Below, piece by piece: positions 51,510 to 64,000 of a stretch of DNA of 64,000 bases. This DNA is from Conus ventricosus (Eukaryota > Mollusca > Gastropoda > Neogastropoda > Conidae): NCBI GenBank assembly GCA_018398815.1, contig CM031616.1, positions 68,161,826 through 68,225,825 on the forward strand. Direction: 5' to 3'. Numbering within the stretch: position 1 is the first letter of the stretch; every line of letters begins with the position of its first letter. Both the position numbers and the translations under genes were made by a program. A model generated the notes under the pieces. The model worked only from the letters and a program-made list of their open reading frames with translations. It was not told the origin of the DNA and searched no databases.

Positions 51510-51890
51510 AGAATCCACTCACATTGCTCCTCTCCCTCGTTCTCTTCACTGGATTCTTGTTCGCTTTTGAACTGATTACTGTCTGCTCCGTTTGAAGTCT
51601 GAACAGTCAAGATCCATCGTATTTGTATATTATTCCTCAGTTATACCCACTGCTGGTGGGCCCTTGCATTTCTCTGATGTTTTTCATCGATTTTAGATCC
51701 CTTGTATCAGCACCTTTGGACAGCGTTCTTTCTCTTCGAGCACTGTCTGCATGGAACAAACTTCCTTTTTCTCTCTGTAATTCCAGATTCTCTCTCTTCC
51801 TTCAAGTCGCCTCTCTTGACTACACTTTTCACCAACTCATTGCCGCATTCTTCTTTGACTTGCCTCTTTCGTGCATGTGCATGTATGTGT
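51510..51890 (+). pseudogene. LINE C-terminal remnant
   Basis: Frames combined: HIAPLPRSLHWILVRF then YCLLRLK (the SLHWLPV-type motif after the RT thumb), STFGQRSFSSSTV (the RAFSVSAPRLWNSLP-type motif) and SSRLS...TLF. Two or more stops and frame changes. This is the C-terminal tail of an L2/RTE-type LINE. A TG-rich tract follows (51872-51970). Confidence 0.6.
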
Positions 51891-52329
51891 GCGTGTACAA
51901 GCATGCATACATGCATGTATGCACATGTGTGTGTGGGCATGGGCATACCTTTGTGTGTGTGTGTGCATGCGGTTGCCAAGATCTATGCTTAGGGCTACTT
52001 TTAGATGGAGTGCCATAAATATAGATTTGTATCGCCTGCCCTCCCACACTTACAAATGGATTGTCTGTGGGCAAAAGCTGCTCACAGAGGTAGGTTGAAT
52101 CAGTACTGTTGCTGGTCAGGAGGATTGTGGACGCCAGAGACTGATTCAGTCATTGACCTTTTTCACCTTGCTTCATGTATTGTCACGCGTCGGTGTACAG
52201 GGACATAAACGTGCGCCATTTTGATGAATAGATTCGTCATTGTGGGCAACTGAAAAACAGTGTCTGCCCTCAGGCTCTGTGGCAGCTATGCCTCAACACT
52301 GACAGGGATAGTTGTGTTGTACATCATGG

Positions 52330-52409
52330 CCAACATGCACATGATGAAAACGGCTTCATAGGCATCCTCTCAACATGCACATGATGAAAACGGCTTCATA
52401 GGCATCCTC
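52330..52409 (+). repeat. Perfect 40-bp tandem duplication
   Basis: A unit beginning CAACATGCACATGATGAAAA and ending CATCCTCT occurs twice, back to back. Confidence 0.93.
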
Positions 52410-52545
52410 TACTCGGTTTAGTTGGATGCATTTCAATTTAGCTGGTGCATGTTTAGTTCAGTGTTCATCGCTGTGTTTTTGACTCGAAACTCATCTTGAA
52501 CTTATCACTCTACCAGTGCTGGCAAAAAAAATGACATACTGACTA

Positions 52546-53325
52546 GCTGCTGGTGGCAAAGTGGTTAGCGTCGTGGACTCCCGGCTGGGAGGTTGTGGGT
52601 TCCATTCACATCAGAGCAAATTTACTGGTGGGATTTTTCTGTCCCAACTAGCTTCAGAGCGGACTTTGTTATGAGGACAATTGGGAAGACTGGGACCGCA
52701 CAGTCAAGTGTCATCCACTTAACTGATGCTTCTCGCAGTATTGCTCCAATATCCTGACCGCCATTGCAGATGTCTTAATCTCTTGGGCCTGGCCGACGCC
52801 GCGATATATTGTGAAAGTAAGTGTAGAGAACAGCTCTGTCATGCAGTCTCGGACTAGAATGGAAATCCATAGCATCATCCTTATCCTCATTGATCAGAAT
52901 GTCTTGGAAAAAAAAGTCCAATTCCTGCTCTCATGGCGACTCAAGTTTCGATTGCCTCTCCACGATTATGGCCTTGCTTCGAGTCTGTCCGGGTCACTAG
53001 TATCTGCAAATTCATGGGGACGATCTTTGGATGGGTGCAGAAGCACTCTCTGGAGGGAAAGCTCGCTCGCGCTGGCTCCAAGATTAAGCAATTACTGTTG
53101 TCAGTTGGGGGCTTAGTAGTGTCCTGCGTATGTTGGATCAGAACAGGCGCCACTGATCACCACCAAAGAGACTCGGCAGCAGTGCAGTGGTTGCCTCATG
53201 ATGACTCGACAGTTTGCCAGGGCTGGGGCGAATTGGACTGGACTGGCTATGGACAGGGAGACGGAATGAGCAGCGTTGGTGCAATGCCACCAAGATGGGT
53301 CGCAGTTATCTGCTCTTGTTCCCAA
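52546..53325 (+). repeat. Long tRNA-headed SINE, copy 2
   Basis: Head GGTGGCAAAGTGGTTAGCGT with CCCGGCTGGGAGGTTGTGGG. The B box is slightly damaged (GGTTCCATTC). The middle and the 450-bp extension are collinear with the copy at 35104: TCCTGCTCTCATGG, CGACTCAAGTTTCGAT, GGATCAGAACAGGCGCCACT, GACTCGGCAGCAGTGCAGTG. It ends near 53325 without a clear A-tail. Confidence 0.85.
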
Positions 53326-53753
53326 TAACCCAAATCTATTAACTCTGTGCTCTCAGTATTGCAGTCAGGTTTGCAAGTGCTCTAGTTTTATCTTGAAAAC
53401 AAAACACTGTTTTTTAATTCAAATTTGTCATTTAATTCCTCTCCTTTTCAGAACATACAATAATAATCCAAGTTTGCCATCAGAGCCTGTACATTTTCCC
53501 CCCTTTTCCCTTTTTAACCCTCCTTTAATGTTTTTTTTTCTTTTGTCTGTGCATGTGTCTGTCTGTCTTTGAGAGGAAGGGCATAAATTGTAGAAAACGG
53601 TATGTATACATGGATAAAATGAGGAATCAAAATAGCTAGCACAACTACAATACATGCATCGTAAAGAGCGACACTATACACTGTACATGCAGCTTATCGT
53701 GTACAAATCACGTTCACATCCACTGCACACAACTCCACAACTACCTAATGCAA

Positions 53754-53787
<34 letters not shown>

Positions 53788-55221
53788 CATATCGCAGAGG
53801 GGACCCATGCTGGCAGTTTATTGCACACTGCAAGCACTGCGGGCAGTTGCACCACCTGTTGGACACTGCCACAGATGTTAAAAAAAAAAAGATGACATAC
53901 AGGATACAGCATCTTCTAGTGTGGAGATGTTACACAGGCTCAAACAAAATGAACTGATATGATTCCCAGTATGTATACTCTCACATCCAACCAACTTCCC
54001 CTTGAAGGTGGCTGAATTGCAACGGTGACCAATAACAGGATTGCATGTGAATAAACAATGGAGGAGGGAGAGAAAAAAAAAAGTCACGAATCAAAATGAT
54101 GAAGTGAATCATTATAAGTCTTCCTCGCACAATCATTTCAATTCCTTCCATTCAATCATTTCCAGACAAGTATATCATTTGAGAAACATGCTGGCTACTT
54201 GCTGTTATGTTCATTAACATGAGACCAACCCATCTATACACAGTTGTATGGGTTACTCTGCTGCATTTGGAGTAGGCATTCATGACAAAGGTGAAATGGA
54301 AACAATAAATCAAAGGAATATTTCTTTTGAAGCACCAATTTGCGATCTGTTACCTCATAACTGGATCTGTTTTTCTAAGTCCATTCACAAGAGAATCTAA
54401 AATGGTGATAGATGTACTTAATTTATCATTTAAAAAACCAAACCATTGAAAAAAAGAAGATCAAAACTACAGACTTAAATTGGTCTTTGAAGACGCAATG
54501 TACACAACCTGAACAAAACTGCAGACAGAGGATGTGCAAAAGTTAGAGAAAAAGTGTGTTAGCCATGAAGTTAAAGGCCCATGTTGGGTGAACCCAACAT
54601 CTTCCGACCGAGTTGAAGCTTGTTTCACAGGCCAACCACTGGTAACAAAACATCTGGTTTGAGCTGCTGGTTGTAACCAGTACACTTGTATGCCTACAAA
54701 GAACACCATCTGCAATTTGAATCATAGGTCGGTGCTACCAATACACGTGTGCCACCAGGCAACACACGCTCTTGAGCATGCTAAAGTGACCTTTTTACTG
54801 CTGCATAATTTTGCTTCCTTTTCATATCATCGGGAAAAGAAAGAAGTTTGAAATAACACAATTCACTGACAAAGCTATTTCCAACCAGTGAAATAAATCG
54901 GTCGTATATTATTACATAACTACATAGATAAAAATTCACCATGTTCAAGAATATATTATCCGCTGTTTTGGATGTTTTAAGGTTTTGATTAACAGGTTGG
55001 GCTGCACAAAATAAAACCACTCTAGAATCCTCCACCTGACTCTCAAAGCCATCATTCACAATGCCAGTGTTAAAACTTCTGAAGTTTTTGACCGTTTACA
55101 AATAACTGTAAATCTGTTGAATATATTTCTTTTTCTTCTGTTAAAATTGTTTCTTAAATAATGCATTGTTTTAAATCAATCGGGAAACTCTAACCAAACC
55201 AACCCAATGACAACAATCCTA
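53326..55221. other. Unassigned stretch with poly-G run
   Basis: No gene seen. A run of about 32 G (53753-53784) is the main feature. A perfect palindromic GTTGGGTGAACCCAAC lies near 54573-54588. Confidence 0.5.
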
Positions 55222-56640
55222 AAGCAGACCTGTGCACCCCAGCAAGACATCCCAGTATCCAAGCAAATGATTTTCAGTATTTTGGGTGAGCTTTCAGTAT
55301 TCTGAATGTTTCCAAGACACATATAAAACAAAGTGAAAAAGAAACACGTGAATTGCCACGGTCACTCCTTTGTCATAAATCGTCCCAGTACAAGTTGATC
55401 ACGATGCAGAATCTTCCGACACATCCGAAATAATCAACAGAAGTTAACAGTTTGTACGGCCGCACTTAGAATATGGAAATATCATATGGTATCCCTTAAT
55501 CAAAAGGCAGTCAAAGGCAGTAGAGAAGGTACAAAGAAGGGCTACAAAGCTACTACGGGAATGCAAAATATGGATTATGAACAACGGCTAAGATACTTAA
55601 ACTTACACTCCTTAAAAGGTAGACGTATCCGCGGTGATCTGATCGAAGTATATAAAATATTTAATGATATGGTGGATGTACAAATAGAGGATTTCTTCAA
55701 ATTATATACTGATAGTGTTACAAGGAAGCCAGATGGGAAAATCTTCATTGAACACTGTCAGACTAATAAACGTAAAATGGTTTTTGGAAAGAGAGTAACA
55801 CATCTTTGGAATGATCTACCAACTAACATCAAGTTTGCACAATCTACTAACTCATTTAAAAATCTCCTTGATGCGGATCATAAATTCACTAAATTGTTAT
55901 TTGAATTTGATTAATAAACCAATATGCGCATATGCAACAAACCAATTCAGAATACTAAACAATACATGGATGGGGATTCAAGAAAGGCCGCGAGGCCTAG
56001 GCTACGTATATCAGCCTGTCCCTTACTACTACTACTACTACTACTTAAAAAAATGTGTTTTGGTACAAGTCTATTATGTTCACAGCAAGTCACTTATTTG
56101 CATATGCTGGCTTGAACAGCTGAACTCTTTTTTTTTCCCCCGAACCACAGACTGCCGGTGAACTGTCATCTCTACGCCGTTTGCCGCAGCAACAATCTCC
56201 ACAACACTTGTAGACGCTTCGTCATCCGCCATGTTTGAACGCACACGGTACGAGATACGGAGCAAGGCCGCAGTTGCGCATTTCATGACAAAGTCGAGTG
56301 ACATTGCCAATGTAAATGTAGACAAGATAACTTCGTTTGCCCTCAATGTATAGTCTGCTCATATGATATTATTATCATCTAACGGCAGGCGAGACCAACG
56401 ACTTCGCAAAAAAACTTTCATTCACCTGACAACGGAATTGCATTCTCCGCGCCTGATTATGTCCCTTAGTTTCACCGCTAAGGTGACTGTGCAAACTGTC
56501 AATTTTTGCGGCGGAGATCGTAGCAGCCGATACCGTATTTCGGTGACGAGTAAATCCGTATTTTGAGCGCACTATCAGTATTTCCGTATCCCCAGCTTAA
56601 ATCCGTACTAAATACGGAGAAATACGGGGGGTGCACAGGT
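55222..56640 (-). mobile_element. Candidate TIR (hAT-like) element interrupted by a LINE
   Basis: The ends read GCAGACCTGTGCACCCC (about 55224-55240) and, from the right, GCAACCTGTGCACCCC (about 56627-56642), identical apart from one indel. The right arm is rich in AAATACGG/CCGTATTT words (56530-56630), typical subterminal binding-site clusters. On the minus strand it opens a short frame MADDEASTSVVEIVAAANGV at about 56232. A LINE fragment (55447-56045) lies inside. The flanks carry no clean 8-bp duplication, but the sequences ACCAAACCAACCCARTGACA occur on both sides (about 55193 and 56684). Confidence 0.5.
55447..56045 (+). pseudogene. CR1-like LINE 3' end
   Basis: Open for 142 codons: MDYEQRLRYLNLHSLKGRRI, RGDLIEVYKIFNDMVDVQIE, GKRVTHLWNDLPTNIKFAQS, TNSFKNLLDADHKFTKLLFE, stop at 55912. 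It is the same C-terminal block as 6962-7441 but another family. A short 3' UTR ends in a (TAC)n run (56021-56045). The upstream part is missing (5'-truncated, beginning VRPHLEYGN-type sequence near 55455). Confidence 0.88.
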
Positions 56641-57273
56641 TGCAGTAAAGATATCCATTCTGTCAAATCATGAGGAAACTCTTAACCAAACCAACCCAGT
56701 GACAACAATCATAAAGATAATCCATTCTATCAAATCAAAGTTGATATGTGGTCTTGTACTGACCATACAATCATCATCACACTCCACTGAAAACCATAGT
56801 AAATACAGGGGAGGGGAGGGGAGAGTGGGGGAGGGGGAACATGACATATCCTGAGCCACTCAGAATACAAACCCTTTTCACACATCCACTGTACCATCAC
56901 TGTCTCGCTGAGCACTATGAACGATCAGTTGTGATAATAACAATACGGGCTGTGGTAGATGAACAACTTGAAGAACAAATGATTTCATTCATGGCACAAG
57001 TTAAATCAGGACCGTTAGACTTTTGCTTCTTGGCAGCAAGTTGATTTCTTCCAAGGTTTCAAAATATCCACAAGTTTGTTTCAGGAAATAACTAAAAAAA
57101 AAAAAATCCTAAAATATGTACAGATTTATGACGAAAGGATTATTCATGGGGGGGAAGGAAAAACAAATGCAGTGGGTGGGTGAATGGCAGAGAAACGGGC
57201 AGCAACAATGGAGACGACACGGCAGGGGCATCAACTTCAGTGTGTGTTAGAGTGTATGAAAGCATGTTTGTTA
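56641..57273. other. Unassigned stretch
   Basis: Nothing coding recognised. GGGGA-rich tract about 56808-56836; A-run 57093-57106. Confidence 0.5.
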
Positions 57274-57780
57274 GTTAGTTAGTTAGTTAGTGTTTACAGG
57301 GTCCAGCGGACTACTAGGAGCCAAATCAGGACCTCGGCTATCATATCTAAGTCTCTAAATACAAATACCCACACTAGTATTAACACATCGTTTAAAATTT
57401 ATGAGGACAAAAACACAATTATCTGTTCAACTCTGGCGACACCTGTATACATTATTAAAACACTATTTTTATAAAATAAGTTTACCTCTTTCAAAAAAGA
57501 AAAAATAAGATCTACTGAAATCTCACGAAAAAGAACCGATAAATCACTGGTGGAAAAGAACTTCTCTCTGATACACATCAAATCAGCACATTCTGTCAAA
57601 AAATGATTAACACTGAACAAGCTGTCACACGCAACACACCATGGAGGGTTGACAAGCAAGCACAGAAGAAACAGAAGTAACTTGAAACTTTTTACCCTTT
57701 TACAATTTTTTCTCTCTCCAAAATTGCACAAAATAACAAATACTGTGTGCAACAGCACTGGAAACTTACAAGGGTTCCGT
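57274..57780 (-). pseudogene. I/Nimb-like LINE 3' end (copy 1)
   Basis: The minus strand reads PPWCVACDSLFSVNHFLTEC, ADLMCIREKFFSTSDLSVLF, REISVDLIFSFLKEVNLFYK: the C-terminal cysteine/histidine segment also seen at the end of LINE C ORF2 (CIPC...HVLLEC...ILEFLREINIFHLI). The 3' UTR follows and ends in a (GTTA)n run at 57270-57290. Strongly 5'-truncated. Confidence 0.85.
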
Positions 57781-59595
57781 TTTCCTAATCCATTTGGCTG
57801 ATTTTCATGAACAGAAGAGCTTTAAAAAAAAAAAACCCACTAAAGATCCCATACATGTTTAATCAATACTGACAAATTGTACCTGATATTTGCTTCTCAG
57901 AAAATTAAAGACCTGATGACACTCAATAGGGATCCTTCCCCCCCCCCCCCCCCCTCCTCCTTTGTTTTAAGAGTAAAGACATAACACTTGGTAAATAAGT
58001 GAATACTCGACGGTTTACAGCAAACTGCTACAGTGTGCAGGATACTTTTCTTTCTTCTTTCTGTCGGCTGGATGCTTAGAAAATGGTGCTAGGATTTACG
58101 ACGGCCCAGGGTACCTACCACCACACAGGGCCTTTGCCACATTAGGATAAAAGTCCTTTCCCTTTAAAAAAAAAAAAAGAACAAAAAACAAAAGAACCCA
58201 ATAAACACAAAACCATCTACAAAATACACATGTATGTACAACCAACCTGTAAACCCAAAGCTAATCTGACATTCATAAGGCAGAGATGACTAAGTGCCAG
58301 TGCCACAAAAGCGGTAAAATGCGACAAAAAATGCATTGATAAAAAGAAGGGGAAAAAAGGCCATATGGGCACATACACAAAGTAGAATGCAAAACTGGTG
58401 TCCCATTCTGAACATTTTGCACAATACAGTGTCCAGAACACAACGAAAACATGGCACTTCAGAAACTGTAAGATTTTTAAAAGAAAGGAAAACAGGCTGT
58501 CTAGAGGGAATTTCATTTTAAGTTAGTGTTTAAAAAAAAAGGGGGTGGATTTTAAGAGACACACCGAGAGGCAGGAAAGAGGAAACTATTCCACTGAAAG
58601 AGCCCCCAGAACCCATACTGAGGCTTTGATCGAATCATCCTCCAGGTTGACTGGACTGCTGGGATCACCATAGACATGTGATTCAATGCAGGGCTCTGAA
58701 GGGGTCATCAATGATGGCATATTGAACGACGAATCGAATCCCAAGACTTTCAAGTCAGTAACCACGATGGGAGGTCATTTCTAGCATGAGTGTGCAAGGG
58801 TTGTGCCCCTTTGGTCACTTTGTCTTCATTCAGTCCCACAGGATCTGCTTTCACCCCGATGTGATGGATGATGAAGAATGGGACTCCATGGATTCTGCCA
58901 ATACAATTTCCTCTGACATGAAATTCTCTCTCATTTTCTCCCTCTCCTGACAGAGAATCTTTGAAGAACTTGGAAACTCTTCTTTATTTAAAACAAAACA
59001 TAACGGAAACTTTTCTTTATCGAAAACAAAACATAACGACAAATTTTTTTTTCCAGGTTTCAAGCAAGTGTGAACAGGGTCCCAATCGTTCATAGAGGGA
59101 CCAGATTGAGACCAACCTGAGTCCCGCTTTTCCAACCCTGCATCTTTATGGCTTGATCACTTCAAAACTTCTGACAGAAAATACTGATGGAATAATCCTA
59201 TTGTCAACTCGCTGTGAGAATTTGATACTTGCCTACAATTTACCCACACATTTCAATGAATGTAATCTAATGGGAATTTTTTCATGACCTAAAAAATGAA
59301 AAAAAGAGAAAGAGACAACAAAAACAAAATCTATTCAGATGATCTTGCATGGGGGACCGAATCTGAAGAATGGAAATGAATAACGTTTTAATCATCCAGC
59401 ACCCATGACATGCTTGGCTGTGTTGAAACACACATGATGTGTCTGCGGGGGAGAAACTGTGCATTACCTTCCCCCCCTTCCTCACCCCCTCCGCAAGCTC
59501 CCTCTGTTTCAGCAGCAGAACACGCTCCTCCAGACATGCCAGGTCGGGATTGAATTATCTATCAGATTCAGCAAACCTTACACCCCTGTTAAAAG
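57781..59595. other. Unassigned stretch
   Basis: No gene recognised. C-run at 57938-57953. Two imperfect 32-bp repeats at 58980-59040 (each with TCTTTAT and AAAACAAAACATAACG). Confidence 0.5.
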
Positions 59596-59692
59596 TTAGT
59601 GTTTATAGGGTCCAGCGGGCTACTAGGAACAAATCAGACCTCAGCTATCATAATTATCTAAGTCTCTAGATACAAATCCCACACTAGTTAAA
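59596..59692 (-). repeat. I/Nimb-like LINE 3' UTR (copy 2, very short)
   Basis: AGTTAGTGTTTATAGGGTCC with CTCTAGATACAAAT and CACACTAGTTA: the same 3' UTR as 57274, only about 95 bp. Confidence 0.85.
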
Positions 59693-60065
59693 AGCGAATT
59701 CCCGGGAAGATTCTTTGAAAAACTGCTCTGCATTTCTTTCTTTCTTCTTTTTTCCTTTAAATTAAAATGTTGGTACCTCTGAGGGGGGCCGTAATCCTAT
59801 CATCGATATTGCACCAACATTACAGACAGAACTGCTCACTGAGTAAGATATAAGAAAGGTTTCATTAAAGTTAGTGGAACACAGCCTACCTTAAGGGTAT
59901 GGGAAGATGGGGATATTTTCATCTCGATTGCAGGATTCAAAAAATCTTGAAAGGGGAGAGTTAGTTTTGTTAGTTGAAAGGGGAGAGAGGAGATTTCCTT
60001 GGAGAACGACACACAAGTTTGTTTTCACAGGGAAGAAGACTGAGAGGAGATGTCCGCTTGGAAAT

Positions 60066-60390
60066 TTTAGTTAGTTAGTTAGTGTTTATAGGGTTTCCAG
60101 CGGACTATAGGAGCCAATCAGGACCCCAGCTATCATATCTGAGTCTCTTGATACAAATACCACACTAGTATTAACACATCACTTAAATTTATGAGGACAA
60201 AAGCACAATTATCTTTTCAACTCCTTCGACACCTGTTTTACATTAAAAAACCCTATATTTTATAAAATAAGTTTACTCTTTCAAAAAAGAAAAATAAGAT
60301 CCACTGAAATCTCAGGAAAAAAAACCGATAAATCACTGGTGGAAAGAACTTCTCTCTGATACACATCAAATCAGCACATTCTGTCAAAAA
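60066..60390 (-). pseudogene. I/Nimb-like LINE 3' end (copy 3)
   Basis: Starts with TTAGTTAGTTAGTTAGTG and parallels 57274 through the 3' UTR into the last codons (reads to TCTGTCAAAAAA). Small indels against copy 1. Confidence 0.88.
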
Positions 60391-60500
60391 AGTTAGTTAG
60401 TTAGTGTTTATAGGGTCCAGCGGACTAAATAGGAGCCAAATCAGGACCTCACTATCATATCGATCTCTTGATACAAATACCACACTAGTATTAACATCCA
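60391..60500 (-). repeat. I/Nimb-like LINE 3' UTR (copy 4), cut by assembly gap
   Basis: GTTAGTTAGTTAGTGTTTAT begins directly after copy 3 and runs into the N block at 60501. Tail-on-head arrangement of the same family. Confidence 0.88.
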
Positions 60501-61500
60501 NNNNNNNNNNNNNNNNNNNNNNNNNNNNNNNNNNNNNNNNNNNNNNNNNNNNNNNNNNNNNNNNNNNNNNNNNNNNNNNNNNNNNNNNNNNNNNNNNNNN
60601 NNNNNNNNNNNNNNNNNNNNNNNNNNNNNNNNNNNNNNNNNNNNNNNNNNNNNNNNNNNNNNNNNNNNNNNNNNNNNNNNNNNNNNNNNNNNNNNNNNNN
60701 NNNNNNNNNNNNNNNNNNNNNNNNNNNNNNNNNNNNNNNNNNNNNNNNNNNNNNNNNNNNNNNNNNNNNNNNNNNNNNNNNNNNNNNNNNNNNNNNNNNN
60801 NNNNNNNNNNNNNNNNNNNNNNNNNNNNNNNNNNNNNNNNNNNNNNNNNNNNNNNNNNNNNNNNNNNNNNNNNNNNNNNNNNNNNNNNNNNNNNNNNNNN
60901 NNNNNNNNNNNNNNNNNNNNNNNNNNNNNNNNNNNNNNNNNNNNNNNNNNNNNNNNNNNNNNNNNNNNNNNNNNNNNNNNNNNNNNNNNNNNNNNNNNNN
61001 NNNNNNNNNNNNNNNNNNNNNNNNNNNNNNNNNNNNNNNNNNNNNNNNNNNNNNNNNNNNNNNNNNNNNNNNNNNNNNNNNNNNNNNNNNNNNNNNNNNN
61101 NNNNNNNNNNNNNNNNNNNNNNNNNNNNNNNNNNNNNNNNNNNNNNNNNNNNNNNNNNNNNNNNNNNNNNNNNNNNNNNNNNNNNNNNNNNNNNNNNNNN
61201 NNNNNNNNNNNNNNNNNNNNNNNNNNNNNNNNNNNNNNNNNNNNNNNNNNNNNNNNNNNNNNNNNNNNNNNNNNNNNNNNNNNNNNNNNNNNNNNNNNNN
61301 NNNNNNNNNNNNNNNNNNNNNNNNNNNNNNNNNNNNNNNNNNNNNNNNNNNNNNNNNNNNNNNNNNNNNNNNNNNNNNNNNNNNNNNNNNNNNNNNNNNN
61401 NNNNNNNNNNNNNNNNNNNNNNNNNNNNNNNNNNNNNNNNNNNNNNNNNNNNNNNNNNNNNNNNNNNNNNNNNNNNNNNNNNNNNNNNNNNNNNNNNNNN
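60501..61500. other. Assembly gap, exactly 1000 N
   Basis: The round number suggests a placeholder of unknown true length. LINE 3' repeats on the left and long TC arrays on the right explain the failure to assemble. Confidence 0.99.
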
Positions 61501-61576
61501 GATGAGTGAGTGGTGAGATGTGATGGTGTGTGTGGTGTGTGAAAACGGCACTGGTGGCTTTATTGTAGAGGCTTTC

Positions 61577-62603
<1,027 letters not shown>

Positions 62604-62617
62604 CTCCCATTTTCTAT

Positions 62618-62781
62618 ATGGTCCATGGTTTTCAGCAAACAGTTGGCTCGCAATTTTTTTTTGCTCAATAAACTCAGTTATTATGTTGAACCACACATCC
62701 GGAAATTATTTTTTGAAGCCCATTGCCTTTCTCACATCAACTATGCGTCCACTGTCTGGAGTGGTGCCGGTGAAAATCACA
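62618..62781 (+). pseudogene. LINE reverse-transcriptase thumb fragment
   Basis: One open frame: MVFSKQLARNFFLLNKLSYY, VEPHIRKLFFEAHCLSHINY, ASTVWSGAGENH. The HINYASTVW box is the conserved thumb motif after the RT palm. It is bounded on the right by an AC array. Confidence 0.78.
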
Positions 62782-62809
62782 CACACACACACACAGCACA
62801 CACCACACA

Positions 62810-62869
<60 letters not shown>

Positions 62870-62894
62870 GCACGCAGCACGCACGCACGCCGCA

Positions 62895-62980
<86 letters not shown>
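62779..62980. repeat. (AC)n - (GCAC)n - (AC)n array
   Basis: AC, then about 19 GCAC units (62810-62886), short interruptions, then about 85 bp of pure AC. Confidence 0.95.
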
Positions 62981-63620
<640 letters not shown>

Positions 63621-63719
63621 GTAACTACGCTGCTTTCGATGATTGTCGCCTAATTATAATATAACTTGTAGTGTATAATGGTAAGAAAAAAAACAAGTGG
63701 GAAAGGTAAATAATAATTT

Positions 63720-64000
<281 letters not shown>

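Overview
This is animal nuclear DNA. It is dense in (TG)n, (TC)n and homopolymer tracts, has interrupted genes with GT-AG introns, and is packed with non-LTR retrotransposons, tRNA-headed SINEs and cut-and-paste DNA transposons. The LINE mixture (CR1/L2-like, RTE-like and I/Nimb-like with RNase H), a Leu-primed LTR element and the SINE types fit a mollusc, probably a marine gastropod; that is inference, because no single-copy gene settles the species. Only one host gene can be supported: a split SR-type splicing-factor gene on the + strand (coding exons 34271-34713, 36845-37012, 45618-45714; 235 codons). Its three exons join in one frame with matching phase-2 junctions.

Layout. 1-2.7 kb: unassigned, with microsatellites. 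2.7-3.7 kb: a dead CR1-like LINE. 4.6-6.4 kb: a degenerate piggyBac-like element between TTAA sites. 6.96-12.3 kb: a CR1-like LINE split by a complete but non-autonomous LTR retrotransposon (7442-11381) that codes only for a gag-protease protein and carries a row of matched RNA-type hairpins. 13.6-14.6 kb: an RTE-like LINE. 15.8-32.5 kb: a nested transposon island. Here a PHD-finger CR1-like LINE (B, - strand) was cut by a tandem double copy of an I/Nimb-like LINE (C, + strand, 20681-29017, flanked by a 13-14 bp target duplication) and by two hAT-like elements. The larger LINE C copy was itself cut by a piggyBac MITE. Another LINE (A) next to it holds two more hAT-like elements.

34.2-45.7 kb: the SR gene. 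Intron 1 holds a long SINE; intron 2 holds a hAT-like element with a zinc-finger ORF, a second TIR element, SINE pieces and two candidate alternative exons. 45.7-60.5 kb: probable 3' UTR or flank, a 45-bp minisatellite, two more SINE copies, LINE 3' ends and a TIR element. 60501-61500: exactly 1000 N, an assembly gap placeholder. 61.5-64 kb: LINE 3' pieces within very long TC, TG, AC and GCAC arrays.

Several insertions are datable in order because removing each one restores a reading frame or a conserved protein motif across the junction. Many coding breaks are 1-bp indels, and the two LTRs differ by six indels but only one substitution, so part of the frameshift load may be sequencing error rather than decay.
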